Positions 24,989 through 34,747 of a DNA stretch of 64,000 nt are shown here, piece after piece. Within the stretch, counting starts at the first letter, position 1. Each line of letters starts with the position of its first letter. Source of the DNA: Bordetella flabilis (GTDB taxonomy: Bacteria > Pseudomonadota > Gammaproteobacteria > Burkholderiales > Burkholderiaceae_B); NCBI RefSeq assembly GCF_001676725.1, contig NZ_CP016172.1:4030001-4094000 (forward strand). The letters run 5' to 3'. Under the pieces are notes generated by a model. The model was not told where the DNA came from and did no database searches. It saw only the letters and a program-made list of their open reading frames with translations. A program made the position numbers and the translations under genes.

Positions 24989-25810
24989 ATGACACAGCCC
25001 ACCCCTCCCGCCTGGGACTGCCACACACACGTGTTCGAAGATGCAGCGACCAGGCCGGTGCTGCCCGGTTCGGGCTACGCACCGCCGCCGCGTTCCTGGC
25101 GGGACCTTGCGCACACGGGCGCGCCGCACGGTATCGAACGCTTCGTGCTGGTACAGCCGAGCGTCTACGGAACCGATAATGGCTTGCTGCTGGACGCGCT
25201 TCGGGAGTCCGGCGGCCGCGCGCGCGGAGTGCTGGTGATAGCGGACGACACGCCGGAAGCGCAGTTGGTGGCCTGGCGCACGCAGGGCGCGCGCGGCATG
25301 CGGTTCAATGCGGTCTCCGGCTCCGGAAACGGCATGCGCACGTATGGGCAGTTGGCGCCGCGCCTGCATGCCGCCGGCTGGCACGCCCAATTCTTCGTGG
25401 CTCCGCAGGCCCTGGATGATCTGCTCGACCACGTGCGTGCCGATGGCCCGCGCGTCGTGATTGACCACCTGGGCGGCGCGGCCGATGGTCCCGACCATGC
25501 CGCCACGCGCACCGCCCTGTTCCGGCTTCTGGATACGGGACGCGTATGGATCAAGGCTTCGGGCTTCTACCGCTATGGCTATCCGCCGGAGGCCTGGATG
25601 GACCACTTCGGCGAACTGTTGCGGGACCTTGCGGACCGCTATCCCGAACGGGTGGTATGGGCTTCGGACTGGCCCCATACCTGGTTTTTCGATCCCGCTC
25701 ACGGCCAGCCTGTGCCTTATCGCGACCTGTTGGGCCTGCTGCGCCAGGCGGTCAGCGATGAGGCCTGCAATCGCATCCTGCGGCATAACCCGCTCGCCTT
25801 GTACGACTGA
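24989..25810 (+). CDS. Amidohydrolase-family protein (LigI/PDC hydrolase-like)
   Basis: A 273-residue TIM-barrel metal-dependent hydrolase of the amidohydrolase_2 group. It opens with WDCHTHVFED, the H-x-H of strand 1, then VVIDHLGGAADG (strand 6 His region), IKASGFYRYG and ASDWPHTWFFDP (catalytic Asp of the strand 8 position). The pattern fits lactone hydrolases related to 2-pyrone-4,6-dicarboxylate hydrolase (LigI) or sugar lactonases. It pairs with the Bug protein upstream. A lactone or dicarboxylate substrate is likely, its identity unknown. Confidence 0.82.
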   Translation: MTQPTPPAWDCHTHVFEDAATRPVLPGSGYAPPPRSWRDLAHTGAPHGIERFVLVQPSVYGTDNGLLLDALRESGGRARGVLVIADDTPEAQLVAWRTQGARGMRFNAVSGSGNGMRTYGQLAPRLHAAGWHAQFFVAPQALDDLLDHVRADGPRVVIDHLGGAADGPDHAATRTALFRLLDTGRVWIKASGFYRYGYPPEAWMDHFGELLRDLADRYPERVVWASDWPHTWFFDPAHGQPVPYRDLLGLLRQAVSDEACNRILRHNPLALYD

Positions 25811-25968
25811 GCGACGCAACGCGGGGCGGGTCTGCACGGCGACAACGTCGAACGCCCCGCGCAGTGGAACACCTGCGCTCATTCATGCCGGTCCGCCGTC
25901 CGTGCCCATGAGCAGCATAAGGACCATAGGAACCATGAGCAGCGAGCGGCTTTCCGTGTGAAGCGGGC

Positions 25969-26619
25969 CTAGCTTTCCGACGCCTGCTGGGCGCGCAGGA
26001 TCTTCAGTCTTTCCAGCAGGGCATTGCGTATGTGTTCGCGCGCCACCTGCTCGGCCCGCAATGGATCGCCATCGCGGATGGCTTCATAGATCGCCAGGTG
26101 TTCGTCGTGGGCGGCCTCGGGCCGGCCGGGCGTTTCCAGGGTACTGCGTCCCAGAAGGTAAGTGGAGTCCGTCAGCGACCGCAGCGCCCGGATCAGGAAT
26201 TTATTGTGCGCGGCGCCGTAGATGGACTGGTGGAACGCCAGATTGGCAGCGACCGGGTCGCCGCCCTCCCGGCCTTCGCGCAGGATATGCGCCATGTTGT
26301 CGATTTCGGCTTCGCTGGCATGCTTGGCCGCGAAGCGGGCCGCCCCGCCCTCCAATAGTTCCCGCATGGCGTAGAGCTCGGTCACCGACTGCTGGTCCAG
26401 CGACGTCACGACCAGGCCGCGTCGCGGCTCGTGCGTGACCAGGCCTTCATCTTCAAGGCGCTTCAACGCTTCGCGAACCGGCGTGCGGCCCATGTTCAGC
26501 AGTTCGGCCACCTCGATTTCACGCAGGCGCCCGCTGGCGCCGAAAAAACCCATGAGTATGCGTTTCTTCAGCTCCTGGTACGCCAGGTTGGCCTGGGTGT
26601 TCTGCTTCGCTATTGGCAT
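25969..26619 (-). CDS. GntR-family (FCD) transcriptional regulator
   Basis: 216 residues: a winged helix with [22 protein letters not shown] and an FCD domain ([59 protein letters not shown]) that usually binds a carboxylic acid ligand. Its start overlaps the end of ohrR by 10 bp, so it may be read from the ohrR transcript. It is convergent with the amidohydrolase gene and is the obvious candidate to control the Bug-amidohydrolase pair through the palindrome at 23807. Confidence 0.87.
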   Translation of the reverse strand: MPIAKQNTQANLAYQELKKRILMGFFGASGRLREIEVAELLNMGRTPVREALKRLEDEGLVTHEPRRGLVVTSLDQQSVTELYAMRELLEGGAARFAAKHASEAEIDNMAHILREGREGGDPVAANLAFHQSIYGAAHNKFLIRALRSLTDSTYLLGRSTLETPGRPEAAHDEHLAIYEAIRDGDPLRAEQVAREHIRNALLERLKILRAQQASES

Positions 26620-27077
26620 GTCGATTCCTGCAACGCGGCACGCAGCGCGTCCAGGCGCTTGATCATCGCCGCCGCTTCGCTGGCGTTGCAACCCACGGCC
26701 TTGCCCACCCCGGGCGGAATGGCTTTGGCGCGGCTCTTCAACTGCCGCCCCTGCTCTGTCAGCGATACGATGACCTGGCGCTCGTCCTGCGCCGCGCGAG
26801 CACGGCTGACCAGGCCCGCCGCTTCCAGGCGCTTCAGCAGGGGCGTCAACGTGGCGGAGTCGAGAAAAAGCTGTTCCCCGATGGCCGAGACAGTGAGTTC
26901 GTCCTCGGCCCACAGGACCAGCATGACCAGGTACTGCGGATAGGTCAGGCCCATACCGGCGAGCAGCTTCCGATACACCTTGCTCATTGCCAGGCTGGTC
27001 GAATACAGCGCGAAGCAAAGCTGGTTTTCCAGCAGCAGGGCGGCATCGTTGCCGCGTGACGAGGAAGATTGGGCCAT
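26610..27077 (-). CDS. ohrR: Organic hydroperoxide sensor-repressor OhrR (MarR family)
   Basis: 155 residues. The MarR fold carries the OhrR opening [20 protein letters not shown] with the peroxide-reactive Cys21, and later Cys130 and Cys154, which suits the two-Cys OhrR type that locks by disulfide. The DNA-contact wing is [20 protein letters not shown]. It should repress ohr until oxidised by organic hydroperoxides. The start at 27077 is preferred over the ATG at 27086; neither has a clear ribosome-binding site, and the candidate operator begins at once upstream. It lies 70 bp after ohr on the same strand. Confidence 0.9.
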   Translation of the reverse strand: MAQSSSSRGNDAALLLENQLCFALYSTSLAMSKVYRKLLAGMGLTYPQYLVMLVLWAEDELTVSAIGEQLFLDSATLTPLLKRLEAAGLVSRARAAQDERQVIVSLTEQGRQLKSRAKAIPPGVGKAVGCNASEAAAMIKRLDALRAALQESTCQ

Positions 27078-27084
27078 GGCCGAC

Positions 27085-27103
27085 ATATTAAATCGTGCAC
27101 GAT
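27085..27103. promoter_or_regulatory. OhrR box at the ohrR start
   Basis: ATATTAAATCGTGCACGAT, with a perfect 12-bp palindrome ATCGTGCACGAT at 27092-27103. It matches 17 of 19 positions of the sequence upstream of ohr at 27655-27673. It lies against the ohrR start codon, fitting autorepression. Confidence 0.6.
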
Positions 27104-27147
27104 CGACATGCCACCACACGGGCCGGCGCGTGCCGGCCCTGGCAGCG

Positions 27148-27573
27148 TCAGACCAGCGTGAGCGTGACGTCGATATTGCCGCGCGTCGCGTTGGAGTAAG
27201 GGCAAACGATGTGCGCCTTGTCCACGAGCTGGCGCGCCTGAGCGGGGTCCAGTCCCGGGATGGCGATACGCAGTTCGACCTCGATGCCAAAGCCTGTCGG
27301 GATAGCGCCGATGCCCACCGAACCGGTCACGTTGGTTTCCGCCGGCAACGCGACCTTTTCACGACCTGCCACGAACTTCAGCGCGCCAAGGAAGCACGCG
27401 GAATACCCCGCGGCGAACAGTTGCTCCGGATTCGTTCCCGGGCCGCCTGCGCCGCCCAGCTCACGGGGCGTGCTGAGCTGGATATCCAGCACGCCGTCCG
27501 ACGAGACGGCACGACCATCACGGCCGCCATTGGCGGTGGCCTGGGCACGATACAGCACTTTTTCGATAGACAT
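27148..27573 (-). CDS. ohr: Organic hydroperoxide resistance protein Ohr
   Basis: A 141-residue thiol peroxidase of the Ohr/OsmC family. The two catalytic cysteines are Cys60 (YSACFLGAL) and Cys124 ([12 protein letters not shown]). It reduces organic and fatty acid hydroperoxides using lipoyl thiols. The ATG at 27573 has a GGAG ribosome-binding site; the open frame further upstream is not family-like. It forms the classic pair with ohrR directly downstream. Confidence 0.96.
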   Translation of the reverse strand: MSIEKVLYRAQATANGGRDGRAVSSDGVLDIQLSTPRELGGAGGPGTNPEQLFAAGYSACFLGALKFVAGREKVALPAETNVTGSVGIGAIPTGFGIEVELRIAIPGLDPAQARQLVDKAHIVCPYSNATRGNIDVTLTLV

Positions 27574-27654
27574 GGAAGGCTCCTGTAGGGTCTGGACGGG
27601 GCACAGCGCCACCGGCCGGTAGATTTTCAGAGGCGAGCACAGCGCCTGGAATGA

Positions 27655-27690
27655 ATATTAAATCGCGCACTATTCAATTGCAAGCGATTT
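27655..27690. promoter_or_regulatory. OhrR box upstream of ohr
   Basis: ATATTAAATCGCGCACTAT (27655-27673) nearly repeats the box at ohrR. In addition AAATCGC (27660-27666) and GCGATTT (27684-27690) form a wider inverted repeat. It lies 82 bp ahead of the ohr start, where an operator-promoter overlap is expected. Confidence 0.6.
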
Positions 27691-27831
27691 ATCCGGCCGT
27701 CTTGTGGTGCTTGGACCGCAGCCCTGACGCGTGCCCGCGCGGCCGATGTGGCCAGGCGCAATGCCGCGCAGGTACACCGATTGCAGTCGGGATGCATACC
27801 GCCCCATTCAGGGCTACGCGGACGGAACGCA

Positions 27832-28143
27832 ATGGAAAACTGGAAAGTCGAGGAAATTACCCTGATCGGCCGCGAACCCGGCCAGCCGGAACGGCAGGCA
27901 ACGTTGGCATGCGAGTCCGTGCTCTGGTCGCCATCCAGCGACGTGCCCCCGGCGCGTGACGAAGGCACGGAAGCGGGCTATCTCCTTGCCCGTGGCATTG
28001 ATGCAAAACAGCTCGCCGACGTCTCATGGGTGCCGACGCAGGTGCGTTTCAATGCAGAGGGCTATATGGAGGCGCGCGAGTTCCGCGTGACCGGCTGGGA
28101 AGCCGATCCCGACGCGGGCACGCTGAAGCTCCCCATTCCATAG
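27832..28143 (+). CDS. Hypothetical protein, 103 residues
   Basis: Not recognised. It opens MENWKVEEITLIGREPGQPE and ends LKLPIP. The composition is normal for a folded, acidic protein, with no signal peptide or membrane span. The ATG at 27832 follows GGACGGAACGCA, a weak ribosome-binding site. An open frame on the other strand is less protein-like. It is transcribed away from ohr; the gap between them (27574-27831) holds the ohr operator. Confidence 0.55.
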   Translation: MENWKVEEITLIGREPGQPERQATLACESVLWSPSSDVPPARDEGTEAGYLLARGIDAKQLADVSWVPTQVRFNAEGYMEAREFRVTGWEADPDAGTLKLPIP

Positions 28144-28270
28144 ATGAATGCGCCAGGCCGGTTCCGGTGTTGTGCGCCGCCCCGCGTGAAGGCGGTGGGC
28201 GCACACATCAACGAAACGCGAGGGACGGAACGCGCGCGGACACGGACCAGCCCCGCGCCGCGCCATCGTG

Positions 28271-28522
28271 CTAGCGGTCTTCGGCCTGTTCGGATGCAAC
28301 GGGCGCGGCGCCCTCCGCCTTCGCGCGCTCGGCATTGCGCGCCGCATGCCGCTTGGTTGCGGCGGCGCGCGCCTCCTGCGGGGTAAAGCGGTGCGCCTTG
28401 CCGAGCCGATGCGCCGCCCTGCCTCCCTGCGCCGCGATTTCACGCTGGAATTCCGCTCCCATGGCGGCGAAGCCACGGGGCTTGCGACGTTCCTTTTCCT
28501 TTTGATCCTGGTTATCGGTCAT
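28271..28522 (-). CDS. Small KGG/stress-type basic protein
   Basis: 83 residues, very basic and Ala/Arg-rich, beginning MTDNQDQKEKERRKPRGFAA. The stretch RGFAAMGAEFQREIAAQGGRAAH resembles the KGG (Con-10/GsiB-like) hydrophilic stress motif, in which a short Gly-rich repeat follows RGFA-M. AGGGGA precedes the ATG. Such proteins are often induced in stationary phase or dryness. The role here is unknown. Confidence 0.6.
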   Translation of the reverse strand: MTDNQDQKEKERRKPRGFAAMGAEFQREIAAQGGRAAHRLGKAHRFTPQEARAAATKRHAARNAERAKAEGAAPVASEQAEDR

Positions 28523-28944
28523 ATCGGTCCCCTGTAGGTGGTGGTTGCCTTGAGGCCGGCGCGGCATCGCAACGGCCGTGCCTATCGGCGCAATGGGATT
28601 GGGCCGTTACCCGTTGCCGAGCAATGATCAGCAGCGGTTACCGCCGCGTGTATCGATTACCGCAACGCAACGGTCATAGGGCCAGTACAGCCCCGGGGTA
28701 CGCATGTCGCGGGCCCGGCTTCATGCGCGCACCCGGCCCGCGCGCACAACGGCGGACCCGTCATCCGATGCGGGCCATCGATGCGAATCACTCAGGCTGC
28801 TTACAGGTGCGGTTGCTATGATCGGCCAGCCTGTAGGCGGCCTCGGCGGCACATCCCGCGACGCCAGCGCCGCGGCGGCCTGGTGCGTGATCGGCACGGT
28901 CGCTCGGCGCTTTCCCCTCCGCCGTTTCCCTTTTTTTTCCAACC
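28523..28944. other. Intergenic region without a visible gene
   Basis: 422 bp between the divergent small basic protein gene and the MFS gene. Short open frames exist but read as Arg/Pro-rich noise. GCGGTTACCGC (a near-palindrome close to 28634) and a TATGAT hexamer near 28816 are present, but no matched -35 box was found, so no promoter is called. A T-rich tract (28927-28938) lies just ahead of the MFS start. Confidence 0.5.
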
Positions 28945-30156
28945 ATGACCCGTCATACCCCGCATGCCGTCCTGACCCCGGCCATCGTCCTTTTGATGTC
29001 CATCGCCAGCGGCCTGGTGGTCGCCAGCGACTACTACGCGCAGCCGCTGCTGCATACCATCGGCCTGGAATTCGGCTTGTCCACGGCCGCCGCCGGCGCC
29101 ATCGTCACAACGGCGCAATTGAGTTTCGCGGTCGGACTGCTGCTCTTGGTGCCGCTCGGCGACCTGCTCGAACGCCGCAGCCTTATCGTATCCATGACCT
29201 TGTGCACGGCGGTCGGCATGGCCTTGGTCGCCTTCGCGCCCAACCTCGGCGTGGTGCTGGCCGGCACGGCGCTGGCCGGCCTGTTTTCCGTGGTGGGACA
29301 GGTCATGGTGCCGTTCGCAGCCACGCTGGCGGCGCCGCAGGAACGCGGCCGGGTCGTCGGGACGGTCATGAGCGGCCTGTTGCTTGGCATCCTGCTGGCA
29401 CGCACCGCCGCCGGCGCACTGGCGGACCTGGGCAACTGGCGCACCGTGTACTGGCTCGCCGCCATCCTGCTCGTGGTGTTGGCGGGGGCCCTGTGGCGGG
29501 TACTGCCCCGCTATCCGGGTAATACCGCCATGAGCTATGGCGCGCTGCTCCGGTCCATCGGCACGCTCATGGTCCAGGAGCCGCTGTTTCGCGCGCGCAG
29601 CCTGCTCGGCGCCCTGCTGTTCGCACAGTTCAGCGCCTTGTGGACGTCCCTGACCTTCCTGCTGGCAAATCCGCCATACGGGTATTCCGAAGGCGCCATC
29701 GGGCTTTTCGGGCTGGCCGGGGCGGCCGGCGCCTTTGCCGCCCGGTCCTTCGGGCATATGGCGGATCGCGGCCACATCAACCGCTGCACCCGCCTGGGCC
29801 TGTGGCTGTTGCTGGCGTCCTGGCTGGCCCTTTCCGCCGGCGCCGGGTCGCTCGCCGCGCTGCTGGGCGGCATCCTGGTCCTCGATCTCGCCATACAGGG
29901 GCTGCAGGTCACCAACCAGGCCTGCATCTACCGCCTGCGCCCGGACGCCCGCAGCCGTATCACGGCCGGCTACATGACGAGCTATTTCATAGGCGGCGCC
30001 GCTGGCTCCTTCGCTTCCGCCAACGCCTACGCCCACGCCGGCTGGCGCGGTGTGTGCATCCTGGGCGGCGCCCTGGCCGTCCTTTCGCTTCTGTACGGCA
30101 CCCTTTCCCGCAACGCCCGGGTGGTCGAAAACGCCCCCGCGTCTAACCCCGCATAG
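28945..30156 (+). CDS. MFS transporter, YnfM/arabinose-efflux-like
   Basis: 403 residues with about 12 membrane spans. The first spans read [19 protein letters not shown] and [20 protein letters not shown], followed by [15 protein letters not shown] (motif A). This is the family of YnfM/YbcL-like effluxers often annotated as arabinose or drug exporters; the substrate is unknown. The ATG at 28945 is preceded by a T/C-rich stretch without a good ribosome-binding site. leuS follows, with its -10 box directly after this gene's stop. Confidence 0.85.
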   Translation: MTRHTPHAVLTPAIVLLMSIASGLVVASDYYAQPLLHTIGLEFGLSTAAAGAIVTTAQLSFAVGLLLLVPLGDLLERRSLIVSMTLCTAVGMALVAFAPNLGVVLAGTALAGLFSVVGQVMVPFAATLAAPQERGRVVGTVMSGLLLGILLARTAAGALADLGNWRTVYWLAAILLVVLAGALWRVLPRYPGNTAMSYGALLRSIGTLMVQEPLFRARSLLGALLFAQFSALWTSLTFLLANPPYGYSEGAIGLFGLAGAAGAFAARSFGHMADRGHINRCTRLGLWLLLASWLALSAGAGSLAALLGGILVLDLAIQGLQVTNQACIYRLRPDARSRITAGYMTSYFIGGAAGSFASANAYAHAGWRGVCILGGALAVLSLLYGTLSRNARVVENAPASNPA

Positions 30157-30163
30157 CAGAATC

Positions 30164-30169
30164 TATAAT
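30164..30169 (+). promoter_or_regulatory. Probable -10 box of the leuS-lptE-holA operon
   Basis: A perfect TATAAT, 74 bp ahead of the leuS start. The matching -35 position (about 30141-30146, GTCTAA) is poor, so an activator or a relaxed -35 may be involved. Confidence 0.5.
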
Positions 30170-30242
30170 CGAGGGTTTTGACCGTCTGCCGCCCCGTCCC
30201 GGGCGCGGCGGCCCACTCTTCGTCACCGGTCCATACCCGCCC

Positions 30243-32906
30243 ATGCAGGAACGCTACAACCCCAACGCCGTCGAATCCACCGCCCAGCAGGCGTGGCGCC
30301 AGAACGACGTCTATCGCGTCAGCGAGCACGCCGTCAACGCCAGCGGCGCCGAGAAGCCCAAGTTCTATGCATGCTCGATGCTGCCCTATCCCAGCGGCAA
30401 ACTGCATATGGGCCATGTGCGCAACTACACCATCAACGACATGATGGCGCGGCAACTGCGCATGCGCGGCTACAACGTGCTGATGCCCATGGGCTGGGAC
30501 GCCTTCGGCATGCCGGCCGAGAACGCCGCGATCAAGTCCAAGGTGCCGCCCGCGAAATGGACTTACGACAACATCGCCTACATGAAGAAGCAGATGCAGG
30601 CGATGGGCTTGGCGATCGACTGGTCGCGCGAGATGAGCGCCTGCGACCCGGCGTATTACAAGTGGAACCAGTGGCTGTTCCTGAAGATGCTGGAAAAAGG
30701 CATCGCCTACCGCAAAACCCAGGTCGTGAACTGGGATCCGGTGGATCAGACCGTGCTCGCCAATGAACAGGTGATCGATGGCCGCGGCTGGCGTTCTGGC
30801 GCGCTGGTCGAAAAGCGCGAGATTCCCGGCTACTACCTGCGCATCACCGACTACGCCGAAGAACTGCTCGAACAGGTCAGGACCGGCCTGCCGGGCTGGC
30901 CCGAGCGCGTTCGCCTGATGCAGGAGAACTGGATCGGCAAGAGCGAAGGCGTGCGCTTCGCCTTCCCGCATGCCATTCGCGACGAAAGCGGCCAGCTTGT
31001 CCAGGACGGCCGGCTCTATGTCTTCACCACGCGCGCGGACACGATCATGGGGGTGACCTTCTGCGCCGTCGCCCCGGAACATCCGCTGGCGGCCCTCGCG
31101 GCGCGCGACAACCCCGCGCTGGCCGAATTCATCGAACGTTGCAAGCTGGGGGGCACCACCGAAGCCGAACTGGCGACGCGCGAGAAAGAAGGCATGCCGA
31201 CCGGCCTTGCGGTGACGCATCCGCTCACCGGCCTGCCCGTGGACGTATGGGTGGGGAACTATGTCCTCATGAGCTACGGCGACGGCGCGGTCATGGGCGT
31301 GCCGGCGCACGACGAACGCGACTTCGCCTTCGCGCGCAAGTACGGGCTGGAAATCCGCCAGGTGGTCGACGTGGCGGGCAAGGACTACTCCACCGATGCG
31401 TGGCAGGAGTGGTACGCCGACAAGCAGAGCGGCCGCCTGGTCCATTCCGGCAAGTATGATGGCCTGTCGAGCAAGCAAGCCATCGACGCCATCGCGGCCG
31501 ACCTCTCCGGCCAGGGCCTGGGCGAGAAACAGACGACGTGGCGCCTGCGCGATTGGGGCATTTCGCGCCAGCGCTATTGGGGCACGCCCATACCCATCAT
31601 CCACTGCGATGACTGCGGGCCGGTACCGGTGCCGGAGAAGGACCTGCCGGTGGTATTGCCGGAAGATCTGATCCCGGACGGCAGCGGCAACCCGCTGGCT
31701 AGGAACGAAGCCTTCCTGTCCTGCGCCTGCCCGCGCTGCGGCAAGCCGGCACGCCGCGAAACGGACACGATGGACACCTTCGTCGATTCGGCGTGGTATT
31801 TCATGCGCTACACCTCGCCCGGCAACGACAATGCCATGGTGGACGACCGCAACGACTACTGGATGCCGATGGACCAGTACATCGGCGGGATCGAACACGC
31901 GGTGCTGCACCTGCTGTATGCGCGTTTCTGGACCAAGGTGATGCGCGATCTCGGCATGGTGAAGTTCGACGAGCCTTTTACACGGCTGTTGTGCCAGGGC
32001 ATGGTGTTGAACCATATCTATTCGCGCAAGACGGAACACGGCGGCATCGAATACTTCTGGCCCGAGGAAGTCGAAAACGTCTACGACGCCAAGGGCGCCA
32101 TCACCGGCGCACGCCGCAAGTCCGACGGCAGCGAAGTCAGCTACGGCGGCGTCGGCACCATGTCGAAGTCCAAGAACAACGGCGTGGACCCGCAATCCTT
32201 GATCGACACGCTGGGCGCTGATACCGCGCGGTTGTTCGTCATGTTCGCCAGCCCCCCGGAGCAGACCCTGGAGTGGTCGGATTCCGGCGTGGAAGGCGCC
32301 AATCGCTTTCTGCGACGCCTGTGGTCGCACGCCTGCGGCCAGCGCGACGCCGTCCAGCGTGGCCTGGCCGCGGCCGCGAGCGCCTGGCAGGACGCCCCCG
32401 CAGCCGCCAAGGACCTGCGCCGGGAAATCCATACGTTGCTCAAACAGGCCGACTACGACTACCAGCGTATCCAGTACAACACGGTGGTGTCGGCCTGCAT
32501 GAAGATGCTGAACGCCATCGAAAGCGCCACCCTGCCGGACGGCGATCCGCTGGCCGATGCGGCGCGCGCCGAGTCGCTGGGCGTGCTGCTGCGCGTCCTC
32601 TACCCCGTCGTGCCGCACATTACCTGGCAGCTTTGGCAAGAGCTCGGCTATGCCGCCGTCTATGGCGACCTGCTGGACGCGCCCTGGCCGCAGGTCGACG
32701 AGGGCGCGCTCGTGGCCGATGAAATCGAACTGATGCTCCAGGTCAACGGCAAGCTGCGCGGGGCGCTGCGGGTGGCCGCGGCAGCTTCGCGCGAGCAGAT
32801 CGAGGCGCAGGCCGCGACGCACGAAGCCGTCGAGCGGTTCCTGGAGGGCCGTCCGCCGAAACGCGTTATCGTGGTGCCCGGCAAATTGGTCAACGTGGTG
32901 GGTTAA
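30243..32906 (+). CDS. leuS: Leucine--tRNA ligase
   Basis: 887 residues. It charges tRNA-Leu with leucine in the cytoplasm. The class I signatures are HMGH (residues 55-58, the HIGH box) and TMSKSKN (near 640, the KMSKS loop). The CP1 editing domain ([13 protein letters not shown] region) and the YPxGxLHxGH opening of bacterial LeuRS are present. Length is normal. The stop overlaps the lptE start by one base (TAATG), and holA follows. Confidence 0.98.
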   Translation: MQERYNPNAVESTAQQAWRQNDVYRVSEHAVNASGAEKPKFYACSMLPYPSGKLHMGHVRNYTINDMMARQLRMRGYNVLMPMGWDAFGMPAENAAIKSKVPPAKWTYDNIAYMKKQMQAMGLAIDWSREMSACDPAYYKWNQWLFLKMLEKGIAYRKTQVVNWDPVDQTVLANEQVIDGRGWRSGALVEKREIPGYYLRITDYAEELLEQVRTGLPGWPERVRLMQENWIGKSEGVRFAFPHAIRDESGQLVQDGRLYVFTTRADTIMGVTFCAVAPEHPLAALAARDNPALAEFIERCKLGGTTEAELATREKEGMPTGLAVTHPLTGLPVDVWVGNYVLMSYGDGAVMGVPAHDERDFAFARKYGLEIRQVVDVAGKDYSTDAWQEWYADKQSGRLVHSGKYDGLSSKQAIDAIAADLSGQGLGEKQTTWRLRDWGISRQRYWGTPIPIIHCDDCGPVPVPEKDLPVVLPEDLIPDGSGNPLARNEAFLSCACPRCGKPARRETDTMDTFVDSAWYFMRYTSPGNDNAMVDDRNDYWMPMDQYIGGIEHAVLHLLYARFWTKVMRDLGMVKFDEPFTRLLCQGMVLNHIYSRKTEHGGIEYFWPEEVENVYDAKGAITGARRKSDGSEVSYGGVGTMSKSKNNGVDPQSLIDTLGADTARLFVMFASPPEQTLEWSDSGVEGANRFLRRLWSHACGQRDAVQRGLAAAASAWQDAPAAAKDLRREIHTLLKQADYDYQRIQYNTVVSACMKMLNAIESATLPDGDPLADAARAESLGVLLRVLYPVVPHITWQLWQELGYAAVYGDLLDAPWPQVDEGALVADEIELMLQVNGKLRGALRVAAAASREQIEAQAATHEAVERFLEGRPPKRVIVVPGKLVNVVG

Positions 32907-33607
32907 TGAGGTCTCGCATGAATTTCGCCAGGCAAGAAAATCGCGCATCTCGCGGGCAATCGGACGGCCGTGGACGGGTGCTGCGCGCCGCAGGCCTGGC
33001 GCTGCTCATGCTGCTTTCGGCGTGCGGATTCCAAATGCGGGGCGCCACGCCGCTGCCCTTCGATACGCTGTATGTCAGCATTCCCAAGAACAGTCGCTTC
33101 GGCGCCGAGGTGCGACGCGCCATCACGGCGACATCGCCCAATACCCGGCTGGTCGACACGCCCAAGGAGGCCGAGGCGCAACTGCAGCAGATCGCCAACG
33201 CGCGGTCGATGCGGGAAGTTTCGCTCAATGCCCAGGGCCGCGTAGAGGAGTACGAACTGGGGCTGGTCTTCACCTTCCGCGTCATCGACGCCAAGGGCCG
33301 CGCGCTGCTGCCGGATACCACGCTGGAGACCTACCGCGAAATGCCGTACAACGACCAGTTCGTGCAGGCCAAGGAAGGTCAGGCGGAAGCGCTGTTCCGC
33401 AATATGGAGCAAAGCCTGGTCAGCCGGATCGTGCGCCGGCTGACCTCTCCCGACGTGCGCCTGGCCGCCGAGAAAGCGGCCCAGCAGAAGCCCGGCGATC
33501 CCGAAGGTCCGGTATACGACACCAATCCCCCCCCGCAGCCGCGGATACCGGAACCCTGGAGAACGCCCAGCATCACCAACGGTCCGGCCGGCCTGGATCC
33601 CTATTAA
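32906..33607 (+). CDS. lptE: LPS-assembly lipoprotein LptE
   Basis: 233 residues. A basic N-terminus and hydrophobic stretch lead to the lipobox LLSAC, then GFQMRGATPLPFDTLYV, the usual LptE (RlpB) opening. LptE plugs and supports the LptD barrel that inserts lipopolysaccharide into the outer membrane. The Pro-rich tail (PPPQPRIPEPWR) is common in Bordetella-type proteins. The start overlaps the leuS stop by one base. The leuS-lptE-holA order is usual for proteobacteria. Confidence 0.93.
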   Translation: MRSRMNFARQENRASRGQSDGRGRVLRAAGLALLMLLSACGFQMRGATPLPFDTLYVSIPKNSRFGAEVRRAITATSPNTRLVDTPKEAEAQLQQIANARSMREVSLNAQGRVEEYELGLVFTFRVIDAKGRALLPDTTLETYREMPYNDQFVQAKEGQAEALFRNMEQSLVSRIVRRLTSPDVRLAAEKAAQQKPGDPEGPVYDTNPPPQPRIPEPWRTPSITNGPAGLDPY

Positions 33608-33620
33608 GCATTCCGCACCC

Positions 33621-34673
33621 ATGGCGCAGTCGCTGGACGCCGACCGCTTCGCGGCACACCTGCAACGGGCGGGCGGCAAGCTCGCGCCCCTGTACACGGT
33701 GAGCGGCGACGAACCCCTGCTCGTCACCGAGACCATGGACGCCCTGCGCGCGGCGGCGCGCGCGGCCGGCTACACCGAACGTACGTCCATGGTCATGGAC
33801 GCGCGCAGCGATTGGAGCGCGGTCCTTGCCGCCACCCAGACGGTCTCCCTGTTCGGCGACCGCCGCCTGCTGGAGCTGAAGATTCCGACGGGCAAGCCGG
33901 GCAAGGCCGGTGGCGACATGCTGGCGCGCCTGGCCGAGCAGGCCGACCGCGGCGACGCCGACACGATCATCGTCGTGGGACTGCCCCGGCTGGACAAGGC
34001 CACGCGCGACAGCCGCTGGGCCGCGGCCTTGGCGCGCGGCATCATGGTCGACGTCCCGACCATTGAACGGGCCCGGCTGCCGGCCTGGATCGGCGAGCGC
34101 CTGGCCCGCCAGAACCAGCGGGCGGACAGCGCCACCCTGCAATGGATGGCCGACAAGGTGGAGGGCAACCTGCTCGCCGCCCATCAGGAAATCCAGAAGC
34201 TGGCCCTGCTCTATCCGGAAGGCGCGCTGGAAGCCGAAGCCGTCGAGCGCGCGGTCCTGAACGTCGCGCGTTACGACGTTTTCGGCCTGCGCGACGCGAT
34301 GCTGGCCGGCGATGTGAGCCGCACCGTCCGAATGCTGGATGGCTTGCGCGCCGAAGGCGAGGCATTGCCTCTGGTGCTGTGGGCAGTCGGCGAGGAAATC
34401 CGCATACTGGCCCGCGTGGCCCAGGCCCGCGCCAGCGGCCAGGACAGCGGCGCGGCGATGCGCCGCATGCGCATCTTCGGCGCGCACGAGCGCCTTGCCC
34501 TGCAGGCGCTGTCCCGTGTGCCCGCGCGCGCATGGCCGGCGGCCGTGCAGCATGCGCATGACGTCGACCGCATCATCAAGGGCCTGCCGGTCCCGGGCCG
34601 GCTTACCGACCCTTGGGAAGAAATGGCGCGCCTGGCGCTGCGCGTGGCCGCCGCCGGGCGCCGCGACGCCTGA
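33621..34673 (+). CDS. holA: DNA polymerase III subunit delta
   Basis: 350 residues. Delta opens the beta sliding clamp within the clamp-loader complex. Recognised by LAPLYTVSGDEPLLVTETMDA at the start, the VGLPRLDKATRDSRW stretch and the C-terminal helical bundle (LPLVLWAVGEEIRILARVAQ). Length is normal. It starts 13 bp after lptE. Confidence 0.95.
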   Translation: MAQSLDADRFAAHLQRAGGKLAPLYTVSGDEPLLVTETMDALRAAARAAGYTERTSMVMDARSDWSAVLAATQTVSLFGDRRLLELKIPTGKPGKAGGDMLARLAEQADRGDADTIIVVGLPRLDKATRDSRWAAALARGIMVDVPTIERARLPAWIGERLARQNQRADSATLQWMADKVEGNLLAAHQEIQKLALLYPEGALEAEAVERAVLNVARYDVFGLRDAMLAGDVSRTVRMLDGLRAEGEALPLVLWAVGEEIRILARVAQARASGQDSGAAMRRMRIFGAHERLALQALSRVPARAWPAAVQHAHDVDRIIKGLPVPGRLTDPWEEMARLALRVAAAGRRDA

Positions 34674-34747
34674 ACGATACGGATACACTACGCTGTCCAC
34701 GCTGAACCCGCACGCCAGGCTTTCCTGGACGCGCCTGCCGACCCATC

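Noticed and set aside
28799..28821. Possible promoter with TATGAT near 28816
   Set aside because: No -35 box at a workable distance was found.
30027..32948. A 973-codon open frame antisense to leuS
   Set aside because: It is the mirror of leuS caused by high GC and codon bias. Its protein is Arg/His/Gly-rich with no recognisable domain, while leuS is certain.
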